Assembly: GCF_051622035.1 (NCBI RefSeq)
Contig: NC_135364.1
Coordinates: forward strand, 19,867,001 to 19,931,000
Source of the DNA: Arctopsyche grandis
Taxonomy: Eukaryota; Arthropoda; Insecta; Trichoptera; Hydropsychidae
Direction: 5' to 3'
DNA length: 64,000 bases
Below the pieces are notes generated by a model. It was not told the DNA's origin and ran no database searches. It was given only the letters and a program-made list of their open reading frames with translations. Within the stretch, counting starts at the first letter, position 1. Every line of letters begins with the position of its first letter. The translations under genes and the position numbers were made by a program. This document shows, one piece after another, positions 33,397-48,260 of the stretch.

Positions 33397-36300
33397 TTTT
33401 TCAACATATGTATGTAGAACTACGTCTATTAGATAATCGAAAACGTGTAAATCGCTAAAAATTCTAAACTATTTCTTGCATTACAAATGTATAGTCGGGC
33501 TGTGAAGTCTTTAACGAAACGAGATAACTACTCAACTTACTCAAGAGACTTCACCCTGATTTTAAAAGATTTAAGACGTAATTTAGTGCATAAAAGATAT
33601 GATTGACTTAAAATAATTTAGATTTTTTATTTATTTATCTAACATATTAATAAAATATAAGAAATTGGTGTGAAGGATTTGACAAATGTTAGGTCTTTCC
33701 TTGATTTGACCTAAACTTAAAACTAAACACTGCATCTCAGATCACTATGTATGTACATACATATATGTATGTAATGTATATATATATTTTCCTAGATTTA
33801 ACCATGACAATAACTTATTTGTTTTTGTGTTGTTCAATGATTTTAGCAATTATTTGAAGAGATAAATAAACTGTGCATTCGAAACATTCTGAAATAAGTA
33901 TGTATTTGTGAAGTAATTTCTTTATATTCAATATATTCAAATTATGTACATATGTACTTAATAATGTACATATGTACATTATCAAGTAAAAAATCAAATA
34001 AATAAACGCGATTGAAATTCAAAATCGTAATTAGAATCGCTCGATTGTTTACGACTCCGACTCCGACTTCGACTCTACAGCCGAGAATAAAAATACTAAT
34101 AATACTGGCCTGCTGACTCACAATTAGACGCAAGATTGCGTCAGATATTAAATAAAAAATGAAACAATTGTTAATCTCAATGATATTCACAAAGTAAATT
34201 TACAAAATTATCTTAATATTTTTATTTCTACAATACATTATAAGCTAGGGCAGGGCGTAAGTGATCGAATTTGTTTCCGATATCATACATACATATGTGT
34301 ATGTACATTCGAGCCATTTTTAAATTCACATACTAAACACGACAGTCCGAAAGACCGCATATTACCAGAGTATCAATGAAAATACTGTTACGCTGTGATA
34401 ATAGCTGGTGTCGTAATAGTCTAATTGTGATGAGGTGTTGTTGAAGTGTGGCGTAGTACCGTAACAGCTCTGGGGATTCCTCTTCGCCTCTGTACCGTGT
34501 CCTTTGTAGGTAGGTGTAAGTACCCAAGTACCGGAGAGGAAGTCGCACGCAAACAATAGCCAGGGCGTGTCCTCGGATAGAGTTCTGCATCACTCTCAAA
34601 CAGCTGATTGAGGTCCCCCTCTTCTCCATACCCAGAGTTGAGTTCTTTAACCCCACACTGTCAGTGTAACTTTTCATAGAATTCGCAATCAATTGTGGTC
34701 GTAAGTCGGCTGATAAATTTTATCTTAAACGTTTGGTGTAACCGGTATTAATGCACCTATGTACATATATGTACATACCAATCATATATGTATTGTGCAT
34801 TTTTGATGGGTATTCATCAAGTTTTATTTTCATTACTTTATATTAAAGAGAAGTAGCAATAAAATACGCTGATAGATCGAAACGTAGGCATTGTATTTCT
34901 GGTGATTTTTCTTCTTTTTTTCCCGTGATTTACGTTTCCATTCTTCTTTCCACTCCATTTGTCTCCCAAGCTTCCACTTCTGGAAATATGTTTTTTGTTA
35001 TAAGTACCTATGTATACATTCCAAAATGTATCTTTTCTTCTATTTTATCAATAAAAAATAGTAATAAAATTTTCCAGACTAATATGATTCATTATTTTTC
35101 AATTTAGTCCTTCATAATTTTAGAGGTCAATATTTACAAAAATATATAAATTGATCTTTTGAAATATGTATATTCAGCTTACAAACTTTATGGCCTTTTA
35201 ATTAATTATTATTACATGTGCATATGTACATACATATAATATTATACATCTTATAGATACAGTTCTATATGAATGATTGGAAAAAATGTAGTGAAAGAGC
35301 TCGTACAAGAGTTAAGAACGATATTTTATTTAAAAATTTATACGATTATACGATTTTTTAATTGAGGAAAAAAATGAAAAGCACTTCAATTAAGAATCAA
35401 ATTTCAAGACAATTTTTTTTCATTCGTTTCAATTCATAAGTACTCCTAATAGCCTCAACAACGTTAATACGTGCATTTAAAAGTTTCTGATGCATTATAT
35501 GCAAGCTATTTTTATGTCGGAAGATGGTAATTTTTTTTTACCATGTTCATAATAAGCGCATGGGAACGTGCAATGACCGTGTTGACTTGTAGTAGTCCTA
35601 TAATGATTTGGACCTATCCTCAGAAATTATAATTACGCTCATTTTATTCTGATAACAATCTACTTGATGTTATCCTTAAATTTATTAAAAAATAAGATGA
35701 TATGTAGGTATTATTATGATTATGAAGCGTGTGTAGTACAAGTACGTTGTGGATTTGTTTTTATCCAATGGCGGTTTGTTGAAACGAGACACTCTGAAGG
35801 GAAAAGCCTTTAATACCCTCACCCTTTGTACTGTGGTGTTATCTGCTGACCGAGGTTTTGCACACCGATGAACATAGCATTTCAAAATATTATTTCCTCA
35901 CGTATTGCATTGTCCCCGTAAGATATTCGCTAAACTCTTCAGAAAAGAAATGAAAATTGTCCACATCCTTCGAATAAATTTGTCCCTGCGCTTGACAACC
36001 CCATCAAATATAACGACCTGCTCGACCTTGCGAAAAATTGGCACTCGAGCAAAGCGATATGTGAAAAACATACGAATTTCGTTAGCATTGTAAAACATTG
36101 AATGTAAAAGTATTGGCACGAATGGCGAATTCTAGCTGGGAGAGATATTTTTTATTTGAGTGCTTTAAATTCTATGGGACGATAAAATGGGTGAATGGCT
36201 AGAAAATCCATCGTTGGGCTGTCCGTCGGTTCTGCATGAGTGCACTCTTCAATATTTATTGTGTGCAATTTTGCAACTGAGCTCGTCCTTTAGCTTGACA

Positions 36301-36660
36301 CAGCGCCATCACGGTTTCGTTTACCATATGTCTTTCACGCTGTGTGTTTCAGGTCTGAAATCCTCGTACATATATCACAGCTAGATAAAGGATTTTAGTT
36401 TTTTCGTCCTGTCGACAACAGATAATTTAACTTCGTGCTGTGCTTCGCCCGAATAATACGTTAACATAATATGACTTGGTTTTTATTTTATTTTTTGGAA
36501 TGCCTATATATGTACTTTTCAATTAATAACTGACATTAACAGTGCTGTCATCCAATGGTTCAACCCTTTGTTTAAAAATTAAAATGTTCAGAAACGTGTT
36601 GTTGAATGTCTTCCTAAAAAAACTTGCTTGCCGTAATAAGTTTTTTTGAATTATTGTTAA
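33397..36660. other. No gene seen
   Basis: AT-rich DNA. R4 copy 2 is at 34135-34253. A short GACTCC hexamer run is near 34048-34075. A GC-richer block at about 34330-34690 has an open minus-strand frame (119 codons) of no recognisable family; its composition and size could suit an LTR or another element remnant. Confidence 0.35.
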
Positions 36661-36880
36661 CTAGTTGTTTTACCCGGCTTCGCTCAGCATTTGTAATATA
36701 AACAGCGTAAAAATGGCGAATCTAATAGTAAATATTAATTTGTTTTTTATTAAATTTATTTGAATTGAAAAAAAAATCGACTCGTCGTCATAGAAATTTT
36801 GACTTGTTTACGAAATTCCCAACAAAAGATACATACGTATAAACTTACATATAGATTCTCTTTTGAAATTATATATTAGA
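36661..36880 (+). repeat. Interspersed repeat family R1, copy B
   Basis: Starts CTAGTTGTTTTACCCGGC followed by TTCGCTCAGC, contains AAAATGGCGAATCTAATAG, and ends TTTTGAAATTATATATTAGA, as in copies A, C and D. Confidence 0.75.
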
Positions 36881-39800
36881 TGCAATAAATTTGAGAAAAT
36901 ATAATACTAAAAAGTTAAATAATAGCAAAATCTCGAGTCTTATAATATGAACTTGCAATGTTTACTTTTTCATTTTTTTACCCCTAAAAAGCCTTATGAA
37001 ATGAATGTTTTAGTCGTTAATATAAAGCCCTGATTATTTTATGATAAATTGGACCCAATGAGAAAACTCATCAGATATGATTCCTAAAAAACCAAGTTGC
37101 CAGAGATGTTTAAAAATGTAATTTGCTTGGATTGTAATTATGTATTTGCATACATATGTATGTATTTTGTTATGTAATTTTTTGGTGGAATACTGTTGTA
37201 TCGGAAATTTGATACTAGCTGTACGTCTTTCTATTAAAAAGTCCTTGAACTTTTCACTTGAAAAGTCCTTTAATATTAAAATTTTCTTTTAAACTATGAA
37301 TACAAAGAGTTCCAAGGGTCAAACTTTAAAATAGTTTAAATAAAACGAAAGATTCCACTTAAAGTTAAGCAAGTTGCGGTTTTCTTGAACGTCTGCATTA
37401 TTCGTAGCTTTTGTGTGGAATTTTTGGGGTGCTTCAAGATTAGCCAATATATATGCATTTTCCGTATTCTGAGCTTTCCTTATCTCTTCGCCAAAAGGAA
37501 AATGGAAAAAAAGTCGCGACGACGAGTGACGTATTTGATTTGCAGTAATGCGCCATTCTGGGGAAAATTTCGCTCGCTTTCCATAATTCATTTTTATCAC
37601 TTTAAATTTTCACAATCTTTCCGAGATCGCCCGCCAAAGTGAATTTGCATACTGTTATTCCCTGCGAGATTTCCCTACGCATAAATATACTTTGTCTGGA
37701 AAATCTCTGAAATCAGCCGCTTTGTACAAGCCCGAACGTTGAAAAATTTTGTATAACCATAAATATTCGCCATCCAATATAATATGTATTTGATGGAAAA
37801 AAAGCTATTCAGCTCAAAATTTGCATTCAATCTAGCGAACCCACAAACGGCTCTGCGTTCTTTAATCTTTCTTTCATTTAAGGGGCTGAAAAATTATCGT
37901 TAGGTCCGCCTTGAAGTCCGTCTTACACGAGCGACAGTATTTATACTCTTTTTTATTACGACAACGGTATTGCCGGTGGTGCATTTTGAAGTACTCTTGC
38001 ATAATGCATGTTTCCCGTGAACGCTCTTCCCCCTGTAGAATTGTCGAACGTATTACGATTTAGAAGAATGCTCTGAATTATAAATGAAAACACTTCCAGT
38101 ACATTATTGGAGCTTCTTATCGTTTTGTTGTGCAACTTCTTCCCCCTTGCATACATGAAATTTAAAATAACATCGTTTTTATTTCAGATTGGAAGTTTAT
38201 TTTTTAATCAGATAGAATCAATTTGCCACCGGTTGAAAGAAAGGCTGGCTAATATTGGACAATGGGGCATATAGGGTGAAAATTGGATTTTACAATACTA
38301 ATACCCCAAAAGTTATACCGAATTGTCCCATGAAAGTGAAATCGGAACGGAGACCACATTTAGATCAATAAATATCGAGATCCAGCCAGTATATATTATA
38401 GCGTCTCAGTGAGATTCTGTCTTAAATTGACTAGATATAGTATATGTACCTACATATATACATAAATATATGTTTATTTTTAATGTCGTAACAATTTTTG
38501 ACAATATTAGTATGTAGATACAGGTAATAATTTAAATATACAGGTAAAATTATATCAGTCTTTATTGTAAATCAGTGTACCATCTCTTCAGTTATTCAAT
38601 TATTTATCATTCTAATCCCGATTGAAATCGAAAAAAATATTCGACTTTCTCAATGATATGTCTATTTTTGATGGTATGATTCGGATGATTATAAAATTGG
38701 GCCGTCTCTTGTCAGAGTTTGCAATACAAAATTAACACTTCTAAATATCCAACCTACGCCGAAAAATCATAATTCATTTTCACTTTCCATTTTTTCCGCT
38801 ACAGAAGGCGAATGGTAAACAGTGGCTTTCACCTTTACCATGACACTAACTTCACATACATACATATATGTATGCATGTACATGGCAAATAGTATATGTA
38901 TTACAAATTTTTAGCATAGTAAAAGTCTGCTACTTTGTGAATCGAGTATGTATTAAAACAATTGTCTATTCAAATGCGAACATAAATTATATGTAGAAGC
39001 CATAAGAAGGATAAACGTTAGTGGTAAATCGATGAATCAACTTAAGGAGATTATATATGTATGTATAAAGTATGTACATACATATATCTTACAGGCAGTT
39101 GAACGTAATGAGGTAGGTTTATTTTATGAACTAAGCAAAAAACCGTATGTTTCGTTATTCAGAATTACACGGAAGATATGGTGATTACAAAGAAGGTTGG
39201 AAAATTGAATACCATTATATAGCAGTAGGTCCCATCGGATTACGTGACAACGAGAAGGGGTTTCTCGGCGATTCCGAAGAAGAGTTCTCAACAGCAGAGC
39301 TTAGTTTTTAACAATTAGGTTTTCGGTGCTGGAATTGTTATTTTCATTGTCGGATGTTGGAATTGAGTAAACCGGAATAGCTGAAACCGTTGTCGACGCC
39401 ATGAAATCTTGCAATGAAAACATGTGGCCGCACTTGTTGAGAAACATTTTGGTTTGGGAGGGTGCGCTCTATGTATTTCCGGGATTCAAAGAGAGACTAT
39501 ACAATGAGCTTCGCTTTCTGATCTGTGACTATTTACTCATAAATATATTCATCCTGGATGATCCTGTGACGCACAGTTGGCATGATGGTGCATTATAGGC
39601 GAAAGTTTCACACGTGCATTCTCATTTTGTATGTATCTTACAAAAACTATAAATATTGACAAAAAAATACAAATACTATTATTATTATTGAAACGAATAT
39701 ATGTTTTGTTAGATTGAATGTTTTGTTTGTCGCCTTCTATCTGAGAATAAACAAAGGAATTTTCTGTTTGATTTGCTTTAATCGCTTTCTTCCCCTTTGT

Positions 39801-41621
39801 CCCTTCTTCGGGAATCCCTCTCCTTTGTAAACGTAAAATATTCTTGTATGATGCAAACATACCACCCGAATCACCATTGTTGGAATTCTACTAATTTAAT
39901 GAAATATCATATTTCCTTAGATGGCTCTTCATCCCTCAACCGAAAATGGGAAATAATTTAACGTCCAAACATAGTTCTTTGATCCTTCATCAAAATATGT
40001 ACGTAGGGTGATATTAAAACAACATCTTTATTTAACAAACAAATGAAGCCTTTATGAAAGTAAGGGTGTGGTCTTTTATTGACGCCGCATTTTCCATCCC
40101 AATTTATTATAGTGAGTTTCACAGTACACACTAACTTTGACATAACTGTGACATTACTACAAGTGAGCAAGTATCTCACACAAACAAAATTAATTTTAAT
40201 ATGGAGGACGCTAATTTCATCTGGGGTCATACTTCATCAGCACTTGCCAGTCGGCGTATAATTTATTATTATCATTTATTTATACACGAGCGTTAAACTA
40301 TCACAATGTTTTATTGTTAAAGGATTTCCTGTGTGACATTAACTGACACGTTTGACAATATACCCACTATCTATTAACGATTATTATTGTTATTTCAACG
40401 AATTCACATCTAAACGCGATAGTGTTATTAATAATTTCATTGATTTAATTTTTATAACATTTTTAAAATATATACACACATATTCCAATATTGAAATTCT
40501 TCAATTAATTGTTATATTATTGCTTAAGGTCAGTTCATTGTTAGATAACGAACTACCATGTTCCGTTCGCGTCAATGGCCACTATCCATTCGGCGCAAAA
40601 GAGGTCAAAGTCATCACTTTCCATGGGAGTCGCAATAAAACTCATCTTTACGAGGGTTCTGAACGCGATCCGCCATAATTATTTACGGTGAATTTGGGTT
40701 TCAACCTCATCCAACGGAAGTTAACCGAAAGTTCTTGCGAAAACGTCAATATACGTCGAGTTTTCTTCGCTTTTCGCGATACCGTATAGATGTGAAGTTA
40801 CGCGCTAATAAACCAAAAATAAGATATTCACCCCTCGTGAACACAACCCAAGCAAACTCACTATGGAGTAAATAACGATGGGCCATGCATTTATTTGGTA
40901 TTTTGAAGTTTACTGTCGTAAATAAATATTGCTCTGATAACTTTTTCCTTTCTTTGTGGCACGCTGAATTTCTCACGTTATTTTACTTTTCTTCCACAAT
41001 TGTTTAACTAATTGAATAAGTCACGTGGGCATCAATCATATAGAAAAATATTAGGATGCTTGATTAGGTAAATTGATGAAGCCTGTAGAATTTTATGTGC
41101 TTACTGCTATTATCAATTAGGAACGACCAACACGCCATGTAGAATAATTATAGCTGTCGGTGAAGATCCGACGTCCATGAAATAATATTATAGAATTGTC
41201 TATTTTTAAGGTTATTTGCTGCACACGAAAGCACGTGAGTAAAACACTGAGGCAGTAGATTCACTTGATTTTTATATTTTGTACATACACGTATATCACT
41301 TGTATAAGACAGTTAATGGTTGCATACGACGATTATGATGACATGATTCAATAGGACTACATAGATTGCAACAAATCCCTATAGTAAAAACCGGTCATAA
41401 AATGCGATTAGGCAAAAATTAGACTTCAACTGATGCTGAACTAGGTCATTTAGTATGTGTATGTAAATACCATGCAGTTCATAGAAATGTCAAGTTGAAA
41501 GGGAAAGTTAGCGTGTCAAAGTTGACACTCGAACGCTTCATTGACATGAAATTTCAATGATGTGTTTTGTAGGTTTAAGCCATATATTTAAGTCATTCAT
41601 ACGCATGTTATATTTATGTAT

Positions 41622-41627
<6 letters not shown>

Positions 41628-41697
<70 letters not shown>

Positions 41698-41710
41698 TTA
41701 TTTATTTACT
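41628..41710. repeat. (AT)33 microsatellite followed by (TTTA)n
   Basis: About 66 bases of pure AT dinucleotide run straight into four TTTA units. This is the longest simple repeat in the window. Confidence 0.95.
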
Positions 41711-43141
41711 TTTATTGAACTTAACCATTATGCTCGACCCTTTTATTTAATGTGTATGATACGCCAGGTGTGTTCGTCTTATCAAGTCAAGAAGTGAACG
41801 CGATTGTGCGAATTGTGAAAAAGAAATTGCCCAGTTGTTTCCTTCGCGTATACACATACATATTCATGATGAATTACGACTCATGATACGTTCTTAGCAC
41901 GGCAACGCACCCCATTTTTTTGCGTAATATTACTCCCATAGCCCGTTAGCAGCCCTTCGCCATTGCGCAGAACATGATGCGATATTATAAGGCAAGCATA
42001 CAAGTATTAAAAATACGCGTACCGTAAACCGTCACGGAATGGGTCGGTCGTAATATTTAATGTGCGTACAATGGAAATTTTCCGCGGAAAACGAAATGGC
42101 ATATACGCATGTGCGTATATTGTAATATTGTGTGTATGTATGTATGTATATGTAAATGGTCTCGAATAGACTTTGTTCGGGTATAGTGTGGCGAAGCCGA
42201 TGAAGTGTTGCGTCTCGCGAAAAGGGCGATGTGAAAATCGACCCTCGAATAACCCTCGACGAGAAAATGCTATACGAAACCAGGGACGTTGCTTATCGGA
42301 GAGGCGAAAGGGTTCGCGCCCCGGGGCGACAACAAATAAACGGCGCGAGAGGAAAGGAAAATAAAAATGCCAGACACTCGAAATAGCCCGTTTCTGAATT
42401 TACAGATTGTACTAAAGTTCATTCAAATTTGTTCGGGTCGTAAATATTCAAATATCGTTTTGTATCGGTGAAAACAAATTACCATTATTGATTAGATTTA
42501 TAAAATAAAGTTTAGTAATTTTTATTAAAAGAACTTAAAAATACATACATAAATAAATAATTGACTTTAAAGTTCCTGCATATTTGTACAAGTATTCAAC
42601 CTACCTTATACTCTTTTAGAGTTTATTACCGTCTTTGTGTAATTAAAATTTTATTGGGCACTAACTATACATTTAAGGTGAAAATTAGTTTGGGAATATT
42701 TCACGGTGAAGATTACGAAACTAATAAATAATAGGTAGCCGGTTAAAATACATTTTATTTAACAACAAATTACTTAAAATACATTTTATTAAACAACAGA
42801 CAAGACAATTTATCGGTATCCCAGTCAATTTTAAACCTTTTCTTAACTGTAGTATTAAACGAATTAATATGAAAATTTAGCCACACTGTATATACATACA
42901 TATTGCAAACCTTTTTATGACAGACAGAATAGCTTCATCTGTCGGTGCGTTTATTTAGTAATGTTTAATTGAATTGATTTAAAATTTATCTGCGGTATTA
43001 TTGTTAGTCAAGTCAAGCCGACGAATCCATGCGCTGTCTACTTGCACTTTAACTACTGAAATGACGTCACATACGATATATTTTAATGTTGCTTAACACT
43101 TTGAATGCTAAAAAACGTCGATAAACAACGATATTCATTGA

Positions 43142-43177
43142 TTTTCATAAACAACGATATATCGTTGTTTATGAAAA
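43142..43177. repeat. Perfect 36-bp palindrome
   Basis: TTTTCATAAACAACGATA is followed with no spacer by its exact reverse complement. A partial copy of the same arm (GATAAACAACGATAT) lies just upstream at about 43119. Confidence 0.95.
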
Positions 43178-44329
43178 CGGCGAGAATTGCTAACAACAAT
43201 CATTGTAGACGTCATAATGGTCGTAATTGAATACTTACTTGTGAGCCAGTGCATCATTCGAACAAGAATTTATTTACATGAAGTATGTTAAGAGGGCTGA
43301 ACACCAGCGCCTTGTCCATACAAACGTATTAGGCTTTTCCCTTCCTCATTTATCGCACTAGAGAAATTATTTTTTAATATGCTATGGATATCCACCATTG
43401 AGTTGCATCTATCGTTTTATTTTTTTGATTAGTTATTTTTTATAGGAGCTAGGAGCCGCCAAACATCTATAATATCGCCTATTTTTTACACCCACGAAAA
43501 GAGTCCAGCGTGCTTATTTAACGGTCGATTTAAAAAAAAATACGCGCATAGTTGCACATAAAATATCTTTCTCATACCGATGATGATTTTTTTTTAAAAA
43601 TTGGTCCGGTTTCGGAGGAGAAAATAGGAGAAAGCGAAACCTCAATTTTTTAAATTTAAAATACGTTTTATCTGGTCGAAGCGCAACTGTCGCATTCACT
43701 CAATATATATATTGATATATATTGTCGCATTCACTCAATATATATATCGAAGAAAGGAACGGCAACAAAATTAAGGTTTCGGGTGTACAGCCCTCTTAAT
43801 GAATAATATAATACACTATTTCTTTTCTTCTAAAAAAATATTAATGTTGGCATTTCTCGCTGGGATTTTGAAAAACCTCGTAGCAGCCATAGGGTAAATA
43901 CATATACATATGTACACATACGTTATTATAACTATTCATTTTGCACGTTTCAACTTAACATCTCTAATTGGATCATACCCAAGCACGCTCTTGATTTGAT
44001 GTACAAGTGTATTCTATCAATTTTATTGAAAAAAAAAAATATTTTTATTTGTACATACATATGTATGTGCCATGACAGGAACAGGCGACACATACATACA
44101 GTTAGACTAATTTTTGTGCATAGGTGCAAATTATTTATAATATACATATAGAATACAAATAGAGTCATCTATGGACAATCAACAAATTTTTTATGTATAG
44201 CAAATTTGAGTAGCATATTTTTATAAGATTCAATAAATTCGCGATAAGAACTCGAATTTGCGAGAATCTGTTGGGGAAGATACCGATTTATTGGATCCGT
44301 CAAAACAATTCAGCTAGAAAATTCCAACA

Positions 44330-44456
44330 GGACACGGTTGATCTGTGTTTTTTTAATAACCACAAGTCCTCGCCGGCAGCGTATTTGACCGGGACTTGAA
44401 CACAACTTATCTATGTACTGCTATGACATAGCTCTACCAGTGCACTACGCGTCGGC
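44330..44456 (-). mobile_element. tRNA-derived SINE head
   Basis: On the minus strand, GCCGACG at 44456 and GCCGGC near 44372 form an acceptor-like stem about 85 bases apart. Between them are an A-box-like TAGTGCACTGGTAGAGC and a B-box-like GTTCAAGTCCC. The sequence after the stem (GAGGACTTGTGG) resembles the same position in the SINE at 56024-56206 (TGGACCTTGG). The loops do not form a good tRNA, so this is a SINE head or tRNA pseudogene. The element may extend left to about 44225. Confidence 0.55.
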
Positions 44457-46055
44457 TTTGTGGTATATTAATATACGTATGATCTTATTACGCTTAACTT
44501 CATACTTACGATAAAAAAAATTTGATTCTAATAAAATAAAGATATATTTTATACTATAAGTTAAGATGAATAAATTAGGCAAGCAAACACAACTATCGGG
44601 TCGATTTTAATTGGGAGCTTTCGTTGTGCTTACAAAGAGCTTCGAAAGTAAATATGTATGTATGTATGTATGTACATATGTAACTGCACGGTAAGCTGGT
44701 GCAGTTAAGAGCGAGTAAACATCGTCGTGTGTGCTGACCCGTTTCCACACCAGCCAAGGGATTTGTTTAACTTTGCTTTCAATCAAACTGGATTCCGATT
44801 TTGAAGCTTTCGATGGACGAAGTCAATTAAAACTTTGGTCCGTTCGTCGAACCAGCCGCGTTATCAAAAGTACGAGCAGTAAACTCCCATCGACGAAAAC
44901 TATTTCGGAAAATCTCTAATTAGCCACCCGAAGATATTTCAAACTGGTCTGTCTTCGGATCGATTTAATTGATAGCATTTAAGTAACTATGTACTGCAGA
45001 ATGCAGAAATTAATTGCAAATTCAAATACATACTATCGCGGTATCTATTTTTTAAATATCAGTGGGTACAATACTAGTTTTTAATAAGACTATTCCTCGC
45101 ACGGACATTAAAAGTTTTATGTACATAATAAACTCAGATTCACCGGTAAATACTCACACTCACCGTCGAATCTGTTAAATGCAGAAGTACAAAGCGCGAT
45201 TTAGTTTTATACTTTTACAATGCGAGTCTTTTAATTTATATATGTATACAAGTATGTATTAGAATCGGACCATTTCCCATACAATGTACAATAGGAGATT
45301 TTGTATCATATCGTGTGGGAGAAAGATCCCAATCTTGGGTTGTAAACCACGCGGATCCATCATCGCGTTTGAAAACATTCCTCTCAACAATCGTCCAAAC
45401 TGTTATAAGTTTCGCGAGCAATTAAAACAGTTACTTAACCCTTTCGATGCCCGGGCCGTTGCTTTTGAGGTATTTTTTTCCTCGCTTGATTTACTGCGCG
45501 ATGCGTTAATTGTTGCGTCGACTAATGTCGTTTTATTTATATCTAGTATGCACTTTCGTCCGAGTTGGTTTTATGACACTGCAGTTTAAATTCTTATGCT
45601 TTAGCTTTTTTTTTGACATTACGTTATATGGGATTCGAACTAAAATAGACGTTTTAAAAAGTTGTAAAAATTTTAAAGACGTCGCGGACGGCAAGTGTCT
45701 ACCACGTGCGTAGAAAAAAGAACGGTTTATTTTTTATGTAGAAACAATGCATTGGGTTAAATTTACATACGTATTATGAGTGAATTTGCATTTTACTGCA
45801 TCAAACGTGTGAGACATTTATTTAGAGTTTTTATTTTATTCCATAGAACATGAACACTTACTCCCCTTTACAGATCGATCCGAAGCGACGAGGGCGTTTA
45901 TACATAGATATAATACAATCAATCAATACAATCAATATATGTACTACATAAGAATTTTATACAATGCGAATGCATACAAACATCCATGTTATGTATACAT
46001 ACTTACTTACTTACATGTTAATGCATACAAACATCCATGTTAAACCAACATATAT
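44457..46055. other. No gene seen
   Basis: AT-rich with a GC-richer block at about 44700-44960 and another at about 45340-45720. A (TATG)n microsatellite is at 44653-44681. Confidence 0.4.
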
Positions 46056-46890
46056 GCCAATTTTACAGGAACTGTTTTAATGAAAATCAGAAAAATTGGC
46101 AAACTCTGGTAAGAAACGATCGCCCAGGAGTCACAAACCTAGGTCTACCCATCTTCCCTGTGGTCTTCCTTTTACATTCTCTCGGGTACCATTCAAGCAC
46201 TTATTTTGTCCACCTTTCGCCCATTCTTCTAGCCACGTGGCCCACCCATTGCCATTTCAATCGCTTTATTCTATCTACTATGTCCACTACCTTTCTCATA
46301 CTTCTCACCCACGTGTCCCGCTTCCTGTTTTTCCTCGTTATGCCGAGCATACCGCGTTCCATACTTCTTTGAGTGCATTGAGTTTTGTGTAGCATCTTGA
46401 AGTTCAGTGTCCAAGTTTCACATCCATATTTCATCACTGGCAAAACGCATTGATCGAAGATATTTTTCTTCAGAAAGAGGGGCATTTTTGATTTAAAAAC
46501 AACATTCATTCGTCCAAATGCACTCCATCCTAATTTCATACGTCTCTTTATCTCTTCGTCTTTACTACCGGACATATCAATTATTTGACCTAAATATAAA
46601 TATTTTTTTACTACTTCTACTGGTTTGTCATCTACTGAGATGCTATCAGGCATGCAATAACTATTGAACATTAGTTTGGTCTTATCTACGTTAATTTTTA
46701 ATCACACTTTCCTACTTTCTCTGTCCAGCTGTGTTAGTCTGTTAAGTAGGTCAGCTGGGTCGCGAGCTATTAAAACTATATCGTCTGCGAACCGAAGACG
46801 ATTCAAGAAGCGACCGTTGACTATTATAAGACTCTTGCTATGTCCCATTCCAAGTTCCCGAAAACTCCCTCAAGCACCGCATGTTTAACT
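46056..46890 (-). pseudogene. RTE-type LINE, 3' part of the reverse transcriptase ORF
   Basis: Minus-strand order: the RT palm motif FADDIVLI after VNGRFLNRLR, a frameshift and a TGA (about 46704), then a 156-codon open frame (46671-46201). That frame contains KYLYLGQIIDMSGSKDEEI, RRMKLGWSAFGRMN, DQCVLPVMKYGCETWTL, TQRSMERGMLG and LKWQWVGHVARRMGERW. This is the C-terminal region typical of RTE endonuclease-reverse transcriptases of insects. After it comes GRPQGRWVD, then a 3' end (46140-46056) that recurs in the SINE copies. 5'-truncated and damaged upstream, but the last 156 codons are intact. Confidence 0.88.
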
Positions 46891-48095
46891 GAAAAAAGTT
46901 TAACTGAAGCTGTGGCGTTCTTATACATATATTGCAGCTTACAGCCCCACATAGGCTTTCTTTCTCTTAGTCGACGAAACCTAGGCACACTGGCCGTTGA
47001 TATTCGTTGGCGCGCTCGATTAGTTCGCTGACTAATTTTTTATATGTATTTATATATATTTTTATTATATATAGAGATGGAGGATAAGCCAAAATTTTAT
47101 ACCATTTTCTTTTTAAATGCTTATTTTTTAAGTATATTCTACATATATACATACATATGCTCTAATATAGAATTGACATTTTTCACGATACAAAAATACA
47201 AAAAAAATCTTCAGCAAAATAAGAAAAACTAACGTTGATCATTCAAATTACTTAAAATTGCATTTATTTCAATATATGGATATATTATATTACATATGTA
47301 CATTCTGATACACATCATCATACCTGTTGCCTATTTTGATAAAAATACTGAAGAACTCTTTGTCATCCTTTGAACTGGTTCAACAGGAAGTGCGCTGCTC
47401 CCGTACATAAAGGACCACCCCTATACACGTGTTTCCAGACTTTCCTTTTTTATTATTATTTCGTCTTTTTAAAGAGTGGCTCACCGAAGAGCACTCTTCC
47501 GGTCGCGAGACATAACTCTCACTCAAATGTATACAATGTACACACGGGGGATGGATACAAAGAGTGTGTGTACATATGATTTACCTGCCGTTTGAATAAG
47601 AAGGATGCATAATTCGCATGGGGCATGGAATAAGTAGGTAAATTTTATTAAAATATACAAATTTGGTGTCTGCCACACATTACCCTATAACAGCACAGCG
47701 TCATGTTCATGCAAGTATCATTACTTACGAATGAAAGCGGAAATTTCCAGTCACAACAAAGTAATGTAATCATTCAGTTGTCCTGAAGCCTATGGTTTTA
47801 GTGCAAAAACCAATTTCCTTTTGTTCCAATCGTTGAAATTCCATTGAAATTGTGGCGCGAGGCAGCGGTAAATGAGGCGTTTGCAAATACCATAAAATAA
47901 TATAAATGTAAATTGGTATTAATTCTCGAAGGCATACCTACTATATCTTGTACCATTTTCTCCCTAGTATTTTATGATGCGGAAGATAGCGTGTTAACTC
48001 TAATTTGTTCCTTTAAGTTTGTATTGTTTGAATGTATGTAGATATAAGAATTCAATCTAAATTATTTTAATTTGGCAAATAATTATTATCAAAAA
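46891..48095. other. No gene seen
   Basis: AT-rich; no supported coding sequence. A GC-richer patch lies at about 47370-47570. Confidence 0.4.
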
Positions 48096-48260
48096 TTATT
48101 TTTTTTATTTTATTTTATTTAAAAAGGCTCACCAACAATGTACATACATTACACAATATATTCATTACATTACACAATATATAAATTGATCATTACATTA
48201 CATTTTTTAAATTAATTAATAATTGATCAATACAATACATTTTTTAATTGATTTTTCTTT
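48096..48260 (-). repeat. Possible LINE 3'-tail remnant with (TAAAA)n
   Basis: It begins with TTATTTTATTTTATTT, in the same orientation as the LINE tails at 18184 and 60790, and is followed by short duplications (CATTACATTACACAATATA). No coding part remains. Assignment rests on the tail alone. Confidence 0.3.

Larger units (their letters stand above)
36881..44329. other. No gene seen; 7.4-kb desert
   Basis: AT-rich with islands of balanced composition near 37380-37700, 40550-40800 and 42170-42360. It holds the (AT)n array at 41628, the palindrome at 43142 and a direct repeat at 43689-43746 (TGTCGCATTCACTC followed by ATATAT, twice). Confidence 0.4.

Noticed and set aside
44372..44456. Functional tRNA gene
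   Set aside because: Acceptor and B-box-like parts exist, but D and anticodon arms do not fold well and the similarity continues into a SINE-like body.
46037..46392. Plus-strand ORFs of 98-111 codons
   Set aside because: Antisense shadows of the RTE LINE reading frame.
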